Shown here: piece after piece, positions 16,565 through 24,625 of the stretch
Position numbering within the stretch: position 1 is the first letter of the stretch
Layout of the letters: each line of letters begins with the position of its first letter
Source: Clostridia bacterium
GTDB lineage: Bacteria; Bacillota; Clostridia; Oscillospirales; Acutalibacteraceae
Length of the DNA: 55,104 bases
Reading direction: 5' to 3'
NCBI GenBank assembly: GCA_017624735.1
Contig: JAGAMK010000022.1
Span: 1 to 55,104, forward strand
Notes under the pieces: model-generated
Databases searched by the model: none
The model's input: only the letters and a program-made list of their open reading frames with translations
What the model was told of the DNA's origin: nothing
Translations under genes and position numbers: made by a program

Positions 16565-17947
16565 TTAGTCGATTCTCTTGATTGAATACTTAAATGTGTT
16601 CTTTTCTTTTTCTGTTCTTGCTTCAAAGAACTTTTCTGCCTGAGCAGGGAATGCGATGTATGAAAGAACATCTTCATCAGATTTTGCTACATCACCGAGT
16701 TCAGCCTTTGTCTGTTCAAACATTGGTTCAAGTTTATCAGCAAAACGGCATGTAACAGGCTCTTCATCACCAAGAACTTTCTTCTGAAGGTCAGCATCAA
16801 TAGGACCTGGTGCTTTACCATACTCACCCTTGATGTATGCTTTAATTTCTTTAGAAATATTCTTGTATCTTTCGCCTACAAGTACATTTGTAACAGCTTG
16901 GTTTCCGACCATCTGGCTAAGAGGAGTAACAAGAGGAGGATATCCCATGTCTTTGCGAACTTGTGGAATTTCTAAAAGAGCTTCTTCCATTCTGTCAAGA
17001 GCATTCATATCTTCAAGGTTTGCCATCATATTTGAAAGCATTCCACCCGGAACTTTATAAGTCAAAGCGTCTGTATCAGTTACAAGTGCTTTTGGTTTTA
17101 AAAGTCCTGATGAGAGATATTGGTCACGAAGTGGTTTAAAGTGGTCATTTACAGCCTTTAATGTGTCTCTGTCAAGACCTGTTTCGTAGCCAAGACCAAT
17201 AAGAGCATCATGTATTGTTTCAGTTGCAGGCTGTGAAGTACCGCCTGAGAAACAAGATGTTGCTGTGTCAATAATATCGCAACCAGCTTCAACAGCCTTA
17301 AGGATTGTCATGTAAGCCATACCTGTTGTGGAGTGAGTGTGCAAGATGACAGGCATTTCAGGCATTGCATCTTTAATTGCACCGACAAGGTCTTTTGCCT
17401 CAACGGGAGTCATAACACCTGCCATATCTTTAATGCAGATTGTAGAGCAACCCATTGCTTTCATTTCTTTACAAAGCGCCACATAATTTTCAAGGGTGTG
17501 AACAGGGCTTGTTGTATAAGAAATAGCACCTGATGCAATTGCACCGTTTTTAATTGTTTCATCAACAGCCACCTGAATGTTACGAACATCGTTAAGTGCG
17601 TCGAAGATTCTAATAACATCAATACCATTTTCAATGCTTTTCTTAACGAACATTCTTACGACATCGTCAGGATAGTGCTTGTAACCGAGAAGGTTTTGAC
17701 CACGAAGAAGCATCTGAAGTTTAGTATCAGGACACTTTTCTTTGATTTTTCTGAGTCTTACCCATGGGTCTTCATTAAGGTAACGAAGACATGAGTCGAA
17801 TGTAGCACCGCCCCAGCACTCAAGAGAATAATAACCTGCCTTATTGAGTTTTTCAAGAATTGGTTCGAAATCAGCGAACGGCATTCTTGTAGCAATAAGC
17901 GACTGGTTGGCATCTCTTAATACGGTTTCTGTAAACTGTACTTTCAT
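16565..17947 (-). CDS. oadA: Oxaloacetate decarboxylase alpha / pyruvate carboxylase subunit B (carboxyltransferase)
   Basis: The 460-residue protein is a TIM-barrel biotin-dependent carboxyltransferase. Motifs are TVLRDANQSLIATRM at the N-terminus, CWGGATFDSCLRYL (ring of metal and substrate residues), LLRGQNLLGYKHYPDD, CIKDMAGVMTP with the catalytic Lys, and the zinc ligands in HTHSTTGMA. It lacks the C-terminal biotinyl domain, which is supplied by the separate carrier gene. The ATG at 17947 has GGAGG eight bases upstream and is preferred to one seven codons earlier. It heads the four-gene operon. The likely substrate is oxaloacetate; a transcarboxylase role with pyruvate is also possible. 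Confidence 0.92.
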   Translation of the reverse strand: MKVQFTETVLRDANQSLIATRMPFADFEPILEKLNKAGYYSLECWGGATFDSCLRYLNEDPWVRLRKIKEKCPDTKLQMLLRGQNLLGYKHYPDDVVRMFVKKSIENGIDVIRIFDALNDVRNIQVAVDETIKNGAIASGAISYTTSPVHTLENYVALCKEMKAMGCSTICIKDMAGVMTPVEAKDLVGAIKDAMPEMPVILHTHSTTGMAYMTILKAVEAGCDIIDTATSCFSGGTSQPATETIHDALIGLGYETGLDRDTLKAVNDHFKPLRDQYLSSGLLKPKALVTDTDALTYKVPGGMLSNMMANLEDMNALDRMEEALLEIPQVRKDMGYPPLVTPLSQMVGNQAVTNVLVGERYKNISKEIKAYIKGEYGKAPGPIDADLQKKVLGDEEPVTCRFADKLEPMFEQTKAELGDVAKSDEDVLSYIAFPAQAEKFFEARTEKEKNTFKYSIKRID

Positions 17948-18017
17948 AGTTTTTGCCTCCAAACACAAATAGTTTATACATAAAATACAAATTATCCCAA
18001 TTTAATGTATTGTGTTT

Positions 18018-18046
18018 ATTATACATTATAAATATATTATTATCAA
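18018..18046 (-). promoter_or_regulatory. Promoter of the decarboxylase operon
   Basis: Reading the minus strand, TTGATA and a perfect TATAAT are separated by 17 bases, about 70 bases upstream of the oadA start. Confidence 0.65.
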
Positions 18047-18083
18047 TAGGAAATGGAATAATAAATAAATTTTTGACGGAATA

Positions 18084-18118
18084 ACAAAAAAAGACACATA
18101 AAAGCGCCTTTTTTGTTA
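18084..18118 (-). terminator. Terminator of TSUP gene pair
   Basis: On the minus strand AAAAAAGGCGC pairs with GTGTCTTTTTT around TTTTAT, ending in a T-run. It lies just past the stop at 18130. Confidence 0.65.
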
Positions 18119-18129
18119 ACAAATTGACA

Positions 18130-18498
18130 TTATTTTTTCTTTGTTTTTAACCTTAAAATTGTTGCAATTCCCGTTGCTATAAGGAATACCGCAAACATCT
18201 TTGAAAGGTAGTGTGTATTAATTAAATTCAATAAAAAACTTGAGATTATTGCACCTGAAATTCCGCCTGATATAACGGGTAATATTTCTTTGTAATTTAC
18301 TTGTTTTTTTATTGTATAAATTATCGTTGCAACAACAGCACAGGGAATGAAAAACAAAAGGTTAATACCTTGTGCTTTTAATTGTGACATATTCATAAAT
18401 ACCGCAAGATAAATAATCAGTACTCCGCCGCCACCAAATCCCATTGCACCAATAAGTCCTGATAAAAAACCTGCAAATATTGATATTATTGTACTCAT
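18130..18498 (-). CDS. TauE/SafE (TSUP) half-transporter, second member
   Basis: The 122-residue membrane protein corresponds to one half of a TSUP transporter. It begins with a glycine-rich helix, GLIGAMGFGGGGVLIIYL, and has four hydrophobic segments. TSUP proteins move sulfite, sulfoacetate or other organic anions. The ATG at 18498 overlaps the previous gene's stop as ATGA, so the halves are translationally coupled and probably form a heterodimer. A TTG start nine codons upstream is possible but less natural. No sulfur-metabolism genes lie nearby, so the substrate is not known. Confidence 0.8.
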   Translation of the reverse strand: MSTIISIFAGFLSGLIGAMGFGGGGVLIIYLAVFMNMSQLKAQGINLLFFIPCAVVATIIYTIKKQVNYKEILPVISGGISGAIISSFLLNLINTHYLSKMFAVFLIATGIATILRLKTKKK

Positions 18499-18845
18499 TT
18501 GAGAAATAATCTCACTCCTGCCCAAATCATAAATAATGCAAAAATAACTGTTAATATATTATTCGATGTTTTTTTTATTACAAAAGTACCTAAAATACTA
18601 CCCGCAAGACCAGGCAGAAGATATATATAAGTATCTGATATATTAACACTGCCTTTTAAAATATAAATAACCGCACTGATAAACGTAATGGGCAAAATTG
18701 TTGCAACTGCGTTGATTTGAGCCTCTTTTTGTTCCATTCCCATCTTTTTATATAGTGGTACTGTCAACATTCCTCCGCCTGCACCTAAAAGAATGTTTAT
18801 AGTACCGATAACAAATCCCGAAAAAAATTTTTTAACATTAGTCAT
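18495..18845 (-). CDS. TauE/SafE (TSUP) half-transporter, first member
   Basis: The 116-residue protein has the glycine-rich first-helix motif INILLGAGGGMLTVPL, then NAVATILPITFISAVIY, and four hydrophobic segments. Full TSUP transporters (about 250 residues) carry this motif twice as an inverted repeat; here each copy is on its own gene. GAGGTGG lies five bases before the ATG at 18845, so the longer in-frame extension to 18959 is rejected. It is divergent from the XRE regulator, which may control it. Confidence 0.8.
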   Translation of the reverse strand: MTNVKKFFSGFVIGTINILLGAGGGMLTVPLYKKMGMEQKEAQINAVATILPITFISAVIYILKGSVNISDTYIYLLPGLAGSILGTFVIKKTSNNILTVIFALFMIWAGVRLFLK

Positions 18846-18910
18846 ATTCCACCTCATTAAATTATTTGATTTTAATCTCTTTATTATCCGTAATGTATAT
18901 GATAAAATAA

Positions 18911-18980
18911 AAATAAACAAATAATTGAATAAATCAAATGACAGTTGAATTTGATTCAATAATCAAGTTATTGTTTATTT
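18911..18980. promoter_or_regulatory. Imperfect inverted repeat in the TSUP/XRE divergent promoter region
   Basis: AAATAAACAA (18911-18920) is matched in inverse by TTGTTTATTT (18971-18980). Between them are further related arms containing TTGAATAAATCAAAT and TTTGATTCAATAATCAA. The position suits an operator serving both directions, but the AT-rich sequence makes chance pairing possible. Confidence 0.3.
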
Positions 18981-19004
18981 CTGCAGTAAAAGCTATTATT
19001 TACT

Positions 19005-19016
19005 TGTAACGTTACA
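19005..19016. promoter_or_regulatory. 12-bp palindrome TGTAACGTTACA upstream of XRE gene
   Basis: This perfect palindrome with a central CG lies 24 bases before the XRE start codon. It looks like a helix-turn-helix dimer operator and suggests autoregulation. No second copy was noticed in the window. Confidence 0.4.
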
Positions 19017-19039
19017 CTAAATTTTTAAGAGGTGATTTT

Positions 19040-20113
19040 ATGACAATTTATTTTGGTGAAAATATCAGAAAACTCCGTAAAGAAAAGGAATTAACTCAAG
19101 AAGCCCTTGCAGATTTTTTAGGAGTAACATTTCAGGCTGTCAGTAAATGGGAAAGAGGAGAAACATATCCCGATATAACCACACTACCTGTAATTTCAAG
19201 ATTTTTCAATGTTTCAATTGATGATTTACTCGGTGTAAATAAAGCCCGCGAAGAAGAAAAAATCAATGAATACCTTGTTTTATATGAAAGATGGCGGCTT
19301 AAAGAAACTACTGAAACTTTTTCAAAATTTAAAATTGCAATTAAAAAATTTCCAGGAGATTACCGTATTCTTGTAAGATATATGGAACTTTTAAGGTGTG
19401 AATGTGATTATAGAGATGAAAAAGCGACTCATGAATTACTTTCAATCTATGATAATATTCAAAGACATTGTACTGATGATAGTATAAGGATGTGGTCAAA
19501 GCGAATAGTCTGTCAACATTTGAATAGACTAGCAGGTTGTACAAATAATTATGACTATCAGAAACAGGCGAATGAAATCCTTGCAGAAATGCCATCTTTA
19601 CTTAATTCAAAAGAATATCTTGAAGTAACAATGAATGATGATATTGAAATGCAAAAAACTGTATGTGAAACTGCAATTACAGAGTTACTTTATTTGCTTG
19701 ATAATTGTTTTGCTCATTATTGTTATTATGACGGTAATTTTACAACTGAATATAAAATTGAAGTAGTTAGCAATACAAATGCGCTTTTCCATACCTTTTA
19801 TCAAAATGAAAATTACGGAAAGAATTGGATGCATCTTGTATATAACTACGGACATTTGGGTCATTGGTATTTTGAGTTAGGAAAAGAGGAAGAAGCACTA
19901 CATTATCTTAAAATTGCCGCTAAATATGCTATTAAGTGTGATTCTGTTTTAGATAATACAGAAACGGTTGCAAAGTTTTATGAGCAAGAAAGAGACTTTC
20001 GGGAAATGAATATGTGTACTCGTATGAAAGAACTTATGACCGAACACTACCCATTATCCGATGAGTTTAAATCAAAACCAGAATTTCAAGAAATCATTAA
20101 GATGTTGGAATAA
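19040..20113 (+). CDS. XRE-family regulator with TPR-like C-terminal domain
   Basis: The 357-residue protein has a Cro/C1-type helix-turn-helix at residues 6-60 (IRKLRKEKELTQEALADFL, VTFQAVSKWERGETYPD). A long alpha-helical region resembling tetratricopeptide repeats follows (residues 85-355; for example LGHWYFELGKEEEALHYLKIAAKYA). Proteins of this design in Clostridia sense peptides or cell state through the TPR part. AGAGGTGA precedes the ATG. It is divergent from the TSUP pair and has palindromes in the shared region. Confidence 0.88.
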   Translation: MTIYFGENIRKLRKEKELTQEALADFLGVTFQAVSKWERGETYPDITTLPVISRFFNVSIDDLLGVNKAREEEKINEYLVLYERWRLKETTETFSKFKIAIKKFPGDYRILVRYMELLRCECDYRDEKATHELLSIYDNIQRHCTDDSIRMWSKRIVCQHLNRLAGCTNNYDYQKQANEILAEMPSLLNSKEYLEVTMNDDIEMQKTVCETAITELLYLLDNCFAHYCYYDGNFTTEYKIEVVSNTNALFHTFYQNENYGKNWMHLVYNYGHLGHWYFELGKEEEALHYLKIAAKYAIKCDSVLDNTETVAKFYEQERDFREMNMCTRMKELMTEHYPLSDEFKSKPEFQEIIKMLE

Positions 20114-20114
20114 G

Positions 20115-20150
20115 TGTAGGGGCAGGTCTCCTGCCTGCCCGTGTTTTTTG
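20115..20150 (+). repeat. GGGGCAGG dispersed hairpin, copy 1, doubling as terminator
   Basis: TGTAGGGGCAGGTCTCC is shared with 55012-55028. GGGCAGG and CCTGCCC form the stem, followed here by GTGTTTTTTG, so this copy can end XRE transcription. Confidence 0.6.
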
Positions 20151-20188
20151 TTTATTTTCGTTCAGCACAGAGACACAACTCTATACCA

Positions 20189-20220
20189 AAAAAGAGATTG
20201 TTTTCACAATCTCTTTTTTT
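20189..20220. terminator. Bidirectional terminator
   Basis: AAAGAGATTG-TTTTCA-CAATCTCTTT has an A-run on the left and a T-run on the right. It sits between the convergent XRE gene and the minus-strand AcsB-like gene. Confidence 0.8.
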
Positions 20221-20229
20221 CATATCTGT

Positions 20230-20925
20230 TCACTTTTTCGCAGTTTTTAAATGCAATTCTTTAAGTCCGTCAACTTCGTCGCAGATTTCTTTAAGATTAC
20301 AAGTTGAACAATCAAACATCACATTGTCAAAAATATGATTTAATGCCGAAGTTGTCTGACTTATTTTTTTTGCAACAGAATTTAATCTATCGAAATTATC
20401 AAAATCAGTTACAAAATAAATTTCTGCACTTTTAACGTAATCAAACTTAAGATACTCATTCAAAAGTGTTTGTCCGTAATCGGCAAAAGTAACACCTGAT
20501 TTAACAGCCTTTTTGCTTACTCTAATTTGTTCACGCATATTAAGAGCAGATGCTCTTGTCATAAATCCGTCAACAGATAAATGATATCTTAATGCTTCCA
20601 ATTCTTTAATCTTGTTAAAGGTGTTTTGTTCATCATCAAAATTTTCAATCTGAATAAAAACAAATTTACCAAAAGGGGAGTCAGACTTGATTTTATCAAT
20701 GTCATCACCCAATAAATATACAGAATTAGAGAAATTAATGTCACTTGTTACCGCAAGACTGCTGACACAAGGTTTTTGACTACCACCAAGTTCAAATGCT
20801 GTATCTGACAAGAAAATTACAGAGTTTTTAGCACTTGTATTAAGTGTTTTGTTGCTCTTAATTAAAACTTTTGCATCATTTAAACTGTTTTTTATTTCAT
20901 TGATAAGGTTATTATATAATTTCAT
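20230..20925 (-). CDS. Short AcsB/CdhC-like protein with a C-x2-C-x5-C motif
   Basis: The 231-residue protein is not a known enzyme by itself. Residues about 85-185 resemble a segment of the acetyl-CoA synthase beta subunit (AcsB/CdhC). The shared pattern is SPFGKFVFI, then RYHLSVDGFM, MREQIRVSKKAVKSG, then a Tyr-Gly and Leu, ending VKSAEIYFVTD. The normal A-cluster cysteines (a CGCFE-type motif) are absent. Instead there is CSTCNLKEIC near residues 205-214, followed by EVDGLKELH, which could bind an Fe-S cluster or metal. It is the last gene of the CooC/dehydratase-like run; its ATG joins the preceding stop as TAATG. The family assignment rests on pattern memory and is tentative. Confidence 0.55.
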   Translation of the reverse strand: MKLYNNLINEIKNSLNDAKVLIKSNKTLNTSAKNSVIFLSDTAFELGGSQKPCVSSLAVTSDINFSNSVYLLGDDIDKIKSDSPFGKFVFIQIENFDDEQNTFNKIKELEALRYHLSVDGFMTRASALNMREQIRVSKKAVKSGVTFADYGQTLLNEYLKFDYVKSAEIYFVTDFDNFDRLNSVAKKISQTTSALNHIFDNVMFDCSTCNLKEICDEVDGLKELHLKTAKK

Positions 20926-21080
20926 TATAATTTCTTATCTCTTTTCATTTTGTCATAGTGCTTCTGCAACCAATCATAAACAACTCTTACAAGCTTCATA
21001 TCAAGGTTGAACCAATAAATTGCAAAAGTTATAAGGAAAAGTGCAAGAATAACACCAAGAATTATAAATAAAACTTCCAT
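20925..21080 (-). CDS. Small single-pass membrane protein
   Basis: The 51-residue protein has one hydrophobic helix (residues 2-24, MEVLFIILGVILALFLITFA). A basic amphipathic tail follows (VRVVYDWLQKHYDKMKRDKK). The ATG at 21080 has AAAGGAG upstream; a longer reading to 21116 would overlap the activase gene. It lies one base after the activase stop and overlaps the next gene by one base. It could anchor the cluster's enzyme at the membrane. No family is recognised. Confidence 0.65.
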   Translation of the reverse strand: MEVLFIILGVILALFLITFAIYWFNLDMKLVRVVYDWLQKHYDKMKRDKKL

Positions 21081-21081
21081 A

Positions 21082-21882
21082 TTAGTTCTCCTTTGCAAGA
21101 CCTTTCTGACGAGCATATTCGGCAGCGCCTAAAGCACCCATAAGCTGTGGGTCAGTCTTTAACTCAACAACGTTGATTTTAAGAACTTTTTCAATTGCCT
21201 TTTTAAGACCATCGTTTTTTGCACAACCGCCTGTAAGAGTAATACTATCAACGGCACCTGCTTTTTTAGCCATAACAAAGCAACGTTTTGCAACTGCTAA
21301 CTGGATACCTGCAGCAATTTCGTCCATTGGTTTTCCTTCACCAACAAGTGAAATAACTTCACTTTCAGCAAAAACTGTACATTGTGCAGTAATCGGAATA
21401 GTGTTTTTAGCGTTAAGTGAAAGCTTTGAGAACTCAGGTAATGTCATTTCAAAAGCATTAGCCATAGCCTCATAGAAACGACCAGTACCTGCAGCACATT
21501 TATCGTTCATAGCAAAGTTTTTAACTGTACCGTCTGTGTCAATTGATATACCCTTAACGTCCTGACCGCCGATATCAATAATTGCTTTAACTTCAGGGTT
21601 TGTAACGTGAACACCCATAGCGTGACAACTGATTTCAGAAATGTTTTCGTCAGCAAATGGAACTTTATTTCTACCATAACCGGTACCGATGAGATATGTA
21701 AGTTCTTTTGCAGAGTTAAGTTCTGAGACTTGTGCAACTGCATCTTGCAGTGCAATTTCAGCACTCTGAACAGGGTTTATTTTGCTTCTATTGGTAACAT
21801 TGGCAATCATATTGCCGTTTTCGTCAAGAATAACGCATTTTGTATATGTTGAACCAACGTCGCATCCACCAAAAAATTTCAT
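21082..21882 (-). CDS. 2-hydroxyacyl-CoA dehydratase activase (HgdC/BcrA-type ATPase)
   Basis: The 266-residue protein is an ASKHA-fold ATPase. Motifs are GGCDVGSTYTKCVI at the N-terminus, DIGGQDVKGI near 100 and the adenosine motif LTGGCAKNDGL near 222. The two cysteines that bridge the dimer's [4Fe-4S] cluster are in DKCAAGTGRF and QCTVFAESEVI. These activases hydrolyse ATP to inject an electron at very low potential into a dehydratase, benzoyl-CoA reductase or double-cubane protein. It lies 15 bases after the 509-residue partner subunit, which fits a dedicated reductase. Confidence 0.92.
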   Translation of the reverse strand: MKFFGGCDVGSTYTKCVILDENGNMIANVTNRSKINPVQSAEIALQDAVAQVSELNSAKELTYLIGTGYGRNKVPFADENISEISCHAMGVHVTNPEVKAIIDIGGQDVKGISIDTDGTVKNFAMNDKCAAGTGRFYEAMANAFEMTLPEFSKLSLNAKNTIPITAQCTVFAESEVISLVGEGKPMDEIAAGIQLAVAKRCFVMAKKAGAVDSITLTGGCAKNDGLKKAIEKVLKINVVELKTDPQLMGALGAAEYARQKGLAKEN

Positions 21883-21897
21883 AATTTATTCTCCTTT

Positions 21898-23427
21898 TTA
21901 CCAAGCAAGGTCATCTTCAAAATCTACAAGTGAAGCATCAAGTGGCTCTTCCTGTAAAACCGTCTGCATATATTTGTTAACCTGGTCACGCATTTCACGA
22001 CGAGAAATTGTGCGTGGGTCCATAAGGTCTTGTTTAACCCAAATAAAGTTAACATTTCTTTCTCTTGCTTGGTCATCAAAAATACCTGTAAGACCATCCA
22101 TACCTTTACATGAAATCTGGTCATACATAATAACTGTGTCGGCATTGTATTCGTCAACAATTCTCCAGAGTTCATCAACAACGTTTTTATAACCGCCCTT
22201 GGTGTGCTTTCTCATAATTGAACGCTGATATGTTTTTGCAAGGTCTTTTAATGCCTGTTCTTTATCTTCTGTGTTAATCTCAAGATATGAAATCATTGTT
22301 TCCATATCCATAACAACGTTAATGCCCCAACAATTTTCAAGCCAGTTTGCAAAGCTTGTGTAGTAGTTAGCTGGGCAGGACCATACAACTGCTCTGTGTC
22401 TCATTTCTTTTGAAACAGGAGTTTTCTTTTCGTAGGCCTTCATCATTATCTTGTTAACTTTTTTGTCAACTTTTAAGAATCTTTCGTTTGTACCACCTGA
22501 AAGGTTGAAATAGAAAATTCTGTAAAGCCAGAAACAAGCACCTGTCATCTGTGGATATTCTGTTCTGTTAATATCCCATTTCTGCAATTCATAATCAAGC
22601 TGTTCGTTGTACTGTTTCATTCGCTTAAAGAACGCATCCCAATCAAACTTTTCACCTGTTTGTTTTTCTATGAATTCAATAAGCGCCTTAATTTCATCAA
22701 CACCATATTCCTGAACGTCTTCACCATTATAGCGAAGTGGAATGCCAAAGAAATGAGTTGGAAGGTTTATTCTTCTGTCAAGGAATGATGAGTTCATAAT
22801 TGAACCGTCACAAGGCATATTTGTGCCAATCATACAACACCCCATTTTAGGATAATCGTCTTCAATAGCAACACCTGCTTCAGCACTTGGAAGGGGACAA
22901 ACATCAGCAGGAACACCAAAACTTTCAACAACCTCAAGATATGGCGGAGTAATCTGCTGGTCAACCATTGAAGATAAGAAAATAGGTAATGTTTGTAATG
23001 GTACAGGAATAAGGTTTGGGAAACCTGTAAAGATTTCGTTTGGAACAATTTCGTCCATCAAAACAATTCTCTTTGAAAGTTTATTGTTTGGATTGATTTT
23101 CTCATCTGCTTTTAATGATAAGTTAATCAAATCAGTTGTGTGTTTGACAATCATATTATAGTGAAGATGAGCCATACGGAGTTGAGGTCCACGAAGTCCT
23201 GCCACGTGTCTGTCAATGAATGATGGAGCAGAGAGATAAGATGCCATCCAACGATAACGCCAAATACCTTTTACTGTAGAGACAGGTGCTTTAAGTGCCA
23301 TTTTGATAATGTCTTTCCATGTAACAAGCCAGCGGTAGTAGTCATACATTGTGTCTTTAAAACCACGCCATTCACGGTGTTTTAATATGGCAGTATGTTC
23401 TTTATAAAGCTTACCGTAATTATCCAT
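21898..23427 (-). CDS. 2-hydroxyacyl-CoA dehydratase / double-cubane-type subunit (HgdA/B-like, large)
   Basis: The 509-residue protein belongs to the HgdB/BcrC superfamily. Likely Fe-S ligands are Cys in GVPADVCPLP, NMPCDGS and YDQISCKGMDG, in the usual order. An extra CC lies in MGCCMIG. Members reduce or dehydrate acyl-CoAs, or as double-cubane proteins reduce small molecules, after ATP-driven activation. It is longer than typical HgdA/HgdB (380-480) because of a helical N-terminal extension of about 110 residues (YDYYRWLVTWKDIIKMALK..). Its start overlaps the preceding subunit by 8 bases. No CoA-transferase, CoA-ligase or acyl-CoA dehydrogenase is nearby, so the substrate is unknown. Confidence 0.85.
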   Translation of the reverse strand: MDNYGKLYKEHTAILKHREWRGFKDTMYDYYRWLVTWKDIIKMALKAPVSTVKGIWRYRWMASYLSAPSFIDRHVAGLRGPQLRMAHLHYNMIVKHTTDLINLSLKADEKINPNNKLSKRIVLMDEIVPNEIFTGFPNLIPVPLQTLPIFLSSMVDQQITPPYLEVVESFGVPADVCPLPSAEAGVAIEDDYPKMGCCMIGTNMPCDGSIMNSSFLDRRINLPTHFFGIPLRYNGEDVQEYGVDEIKALIEFIEKQTGEKFDWDAFFKRMKQYNEQLDYELQKWDINRTEYPQMTGACFWLYRIFYFNLSGGTNERFLKVDKKVNKIMMKAYEKKTPVSKEMRHRAVVWSCPANYYTSFANWLENCWGINVVMDMETMISYLEINTEDKEQALKDLAKTYQRSIMRKHTKGGYKNVVDELWRIVDEYNADTVIMYDQISCKGMDGLTGIFDDQARERNVNFIWVKQDLMDPRTISRREMRDQVNKYMQTVLQEEPLDASLVDFEDDLAW

Positions 23428-24625
23428 TCTCTCTCATCTCCTTTGCTTTTTGGATTTTCTTGATTTCAAGGCTTTCAACAAAAGCTTGAACACGTGTACG
23501 AAGTTGTCCTGATGCTGAGGCTGTGTACTGACGGTCAACTGCCGCAGTTGGAACACCGTAGTCTCCACTCATAACATAAGATGCAAGGGCACGTTCGTAA
23601 CCCCAATATTCGCAGAATTTAATCTGTTCATACATAACACCATCTGCATGGTATGTGTCAACTAATTCTTTAACGTAGTCACGTCTTTCCTGAACCTTTT
23701 CGTGACTCATATATCTTGGACATTGACTGGTTTTCATATAATGAAGCGCAATCTGTGTAAGAACATCATCTTCATCGTTCAAAATGATTTCTTCACGTCC
23801 TGGCATTGAACCAAAACAGAAACGGTCAGCAACAACCAATGCACCACTGTCTTCAATAAGTTTTGTGAAGTCAGGGTCGTCCATTTCAGAACCGACAACA
23901 ACAATTTTTGCTCTGTAATTTTTCTTCTGGTCAGGTTCTCTTGTTTTTAATTCTTCTGCAGTTTCACGAAGTTTGTCAAGAATTAAGTATTTAGGACAAC
24001 AATATGTTGCAACGCAAAGCACGTGGAATTCATAACCTGTAATTCTTGGATTTTCTTCTTTACGGTATTCACCGATTTCTGTAATAAGTCGGCAGATTTC
24101 ATTGTGTTCTTCAACTGCTTTTCTCAATGCCTCATCACTTGTGTCAATGCCGTAAACCTCTTGTAATTTATCAAGAACTTTAACTCTTAACTGATTTGCA
24201 TAGTGTTTAACAGTGTGTTTTTCAATTTTGAACGGTGAGTCAACAAAAGATACAAAGAATTTATCGTTAGGAACAAGTTTAAGTAATTCAAAATGTTCAT
24301 AGCAACGATTCATTTCGGAACAAGTTTCTGAACCGATAAGAGCAGACAGGAAATTGTAACCACCTTCAATACCTCTTTCAAGTAAAGCTTTTGAATAACC
24401 ACAAAGGAATGAACTCATATAATATGTGGCAATATCCATAGAGCCTGTCCTTGGTGCTCTGAGTCTTACTGAAAAACAGTTGTCAAGATTTAATAATACC
24501 TCTGGAATGTGATAGCAAGTATATGCGATAGCGAGTTTGCCATCATTTGTTGCTTGCTTCACAAGGTCATTATTTGCCTCTTGCAACAGGTTTTCAAAAT
24601 AAATTAAATGTTTTAAATCTTTCAT
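23420..24625 (-). CDS. 2-hydroxyacyl-CoA dehydratase / double-cubane-type subunit (HgdB-like, small)
   Basis: The 401-residue protein has the superfamily N-terminus, AIAYTCYHIPEVLL. Cluster-ligand cysteines are likely in SSFLCGYSK, SETCSEMNR and EQIKFCEYWGYER, matching HgdB-type spacing. It would pair with the 509-residue subunit to hold one cluster per chain. Its first codon is adjacent to the stop of the CooC-like gene and its 3' end overlaps the next gene by 8 bases, so production of the three is tightly linked. The C-terminus ends in a charged tail (KKIQKAKEMRENG). Confidence 0.85.
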   Translation of the reverse strand: MKDLKHLIYFENLLQEANNDLVKQATNDGKLAIAYTCYHIPEVLLNLDNCFSVRLRAPRTGSMDIATYYMSSFLCGYSKALLERGIEGGYNFLSALIGSETCSEMNRCYEHFELLKLVPNDKFFVSFVDSPFKIEKHTVKHYANQLRVKVLDKLQEVYGIDTSDEALRKAVEEHNEICRLITEIGEYRKEENPRITGYEFHVLCVATYCCPKYLILDKLRETAEELKTREPDQKKNYRAKIVVVGSEMDDPDFTKLIEDSGALVVADRFCFGSMPGREEIILNDEDDVLTQIALHYMKTSQCPRYMSHEKVQERRDYVKELVDTYHADGVMYEQIKFCEYWGYERALASYVMSGDYGVPTAAVDRQYTASASGQLRTRVQAFVESLEIKKIQKAKEMRENG

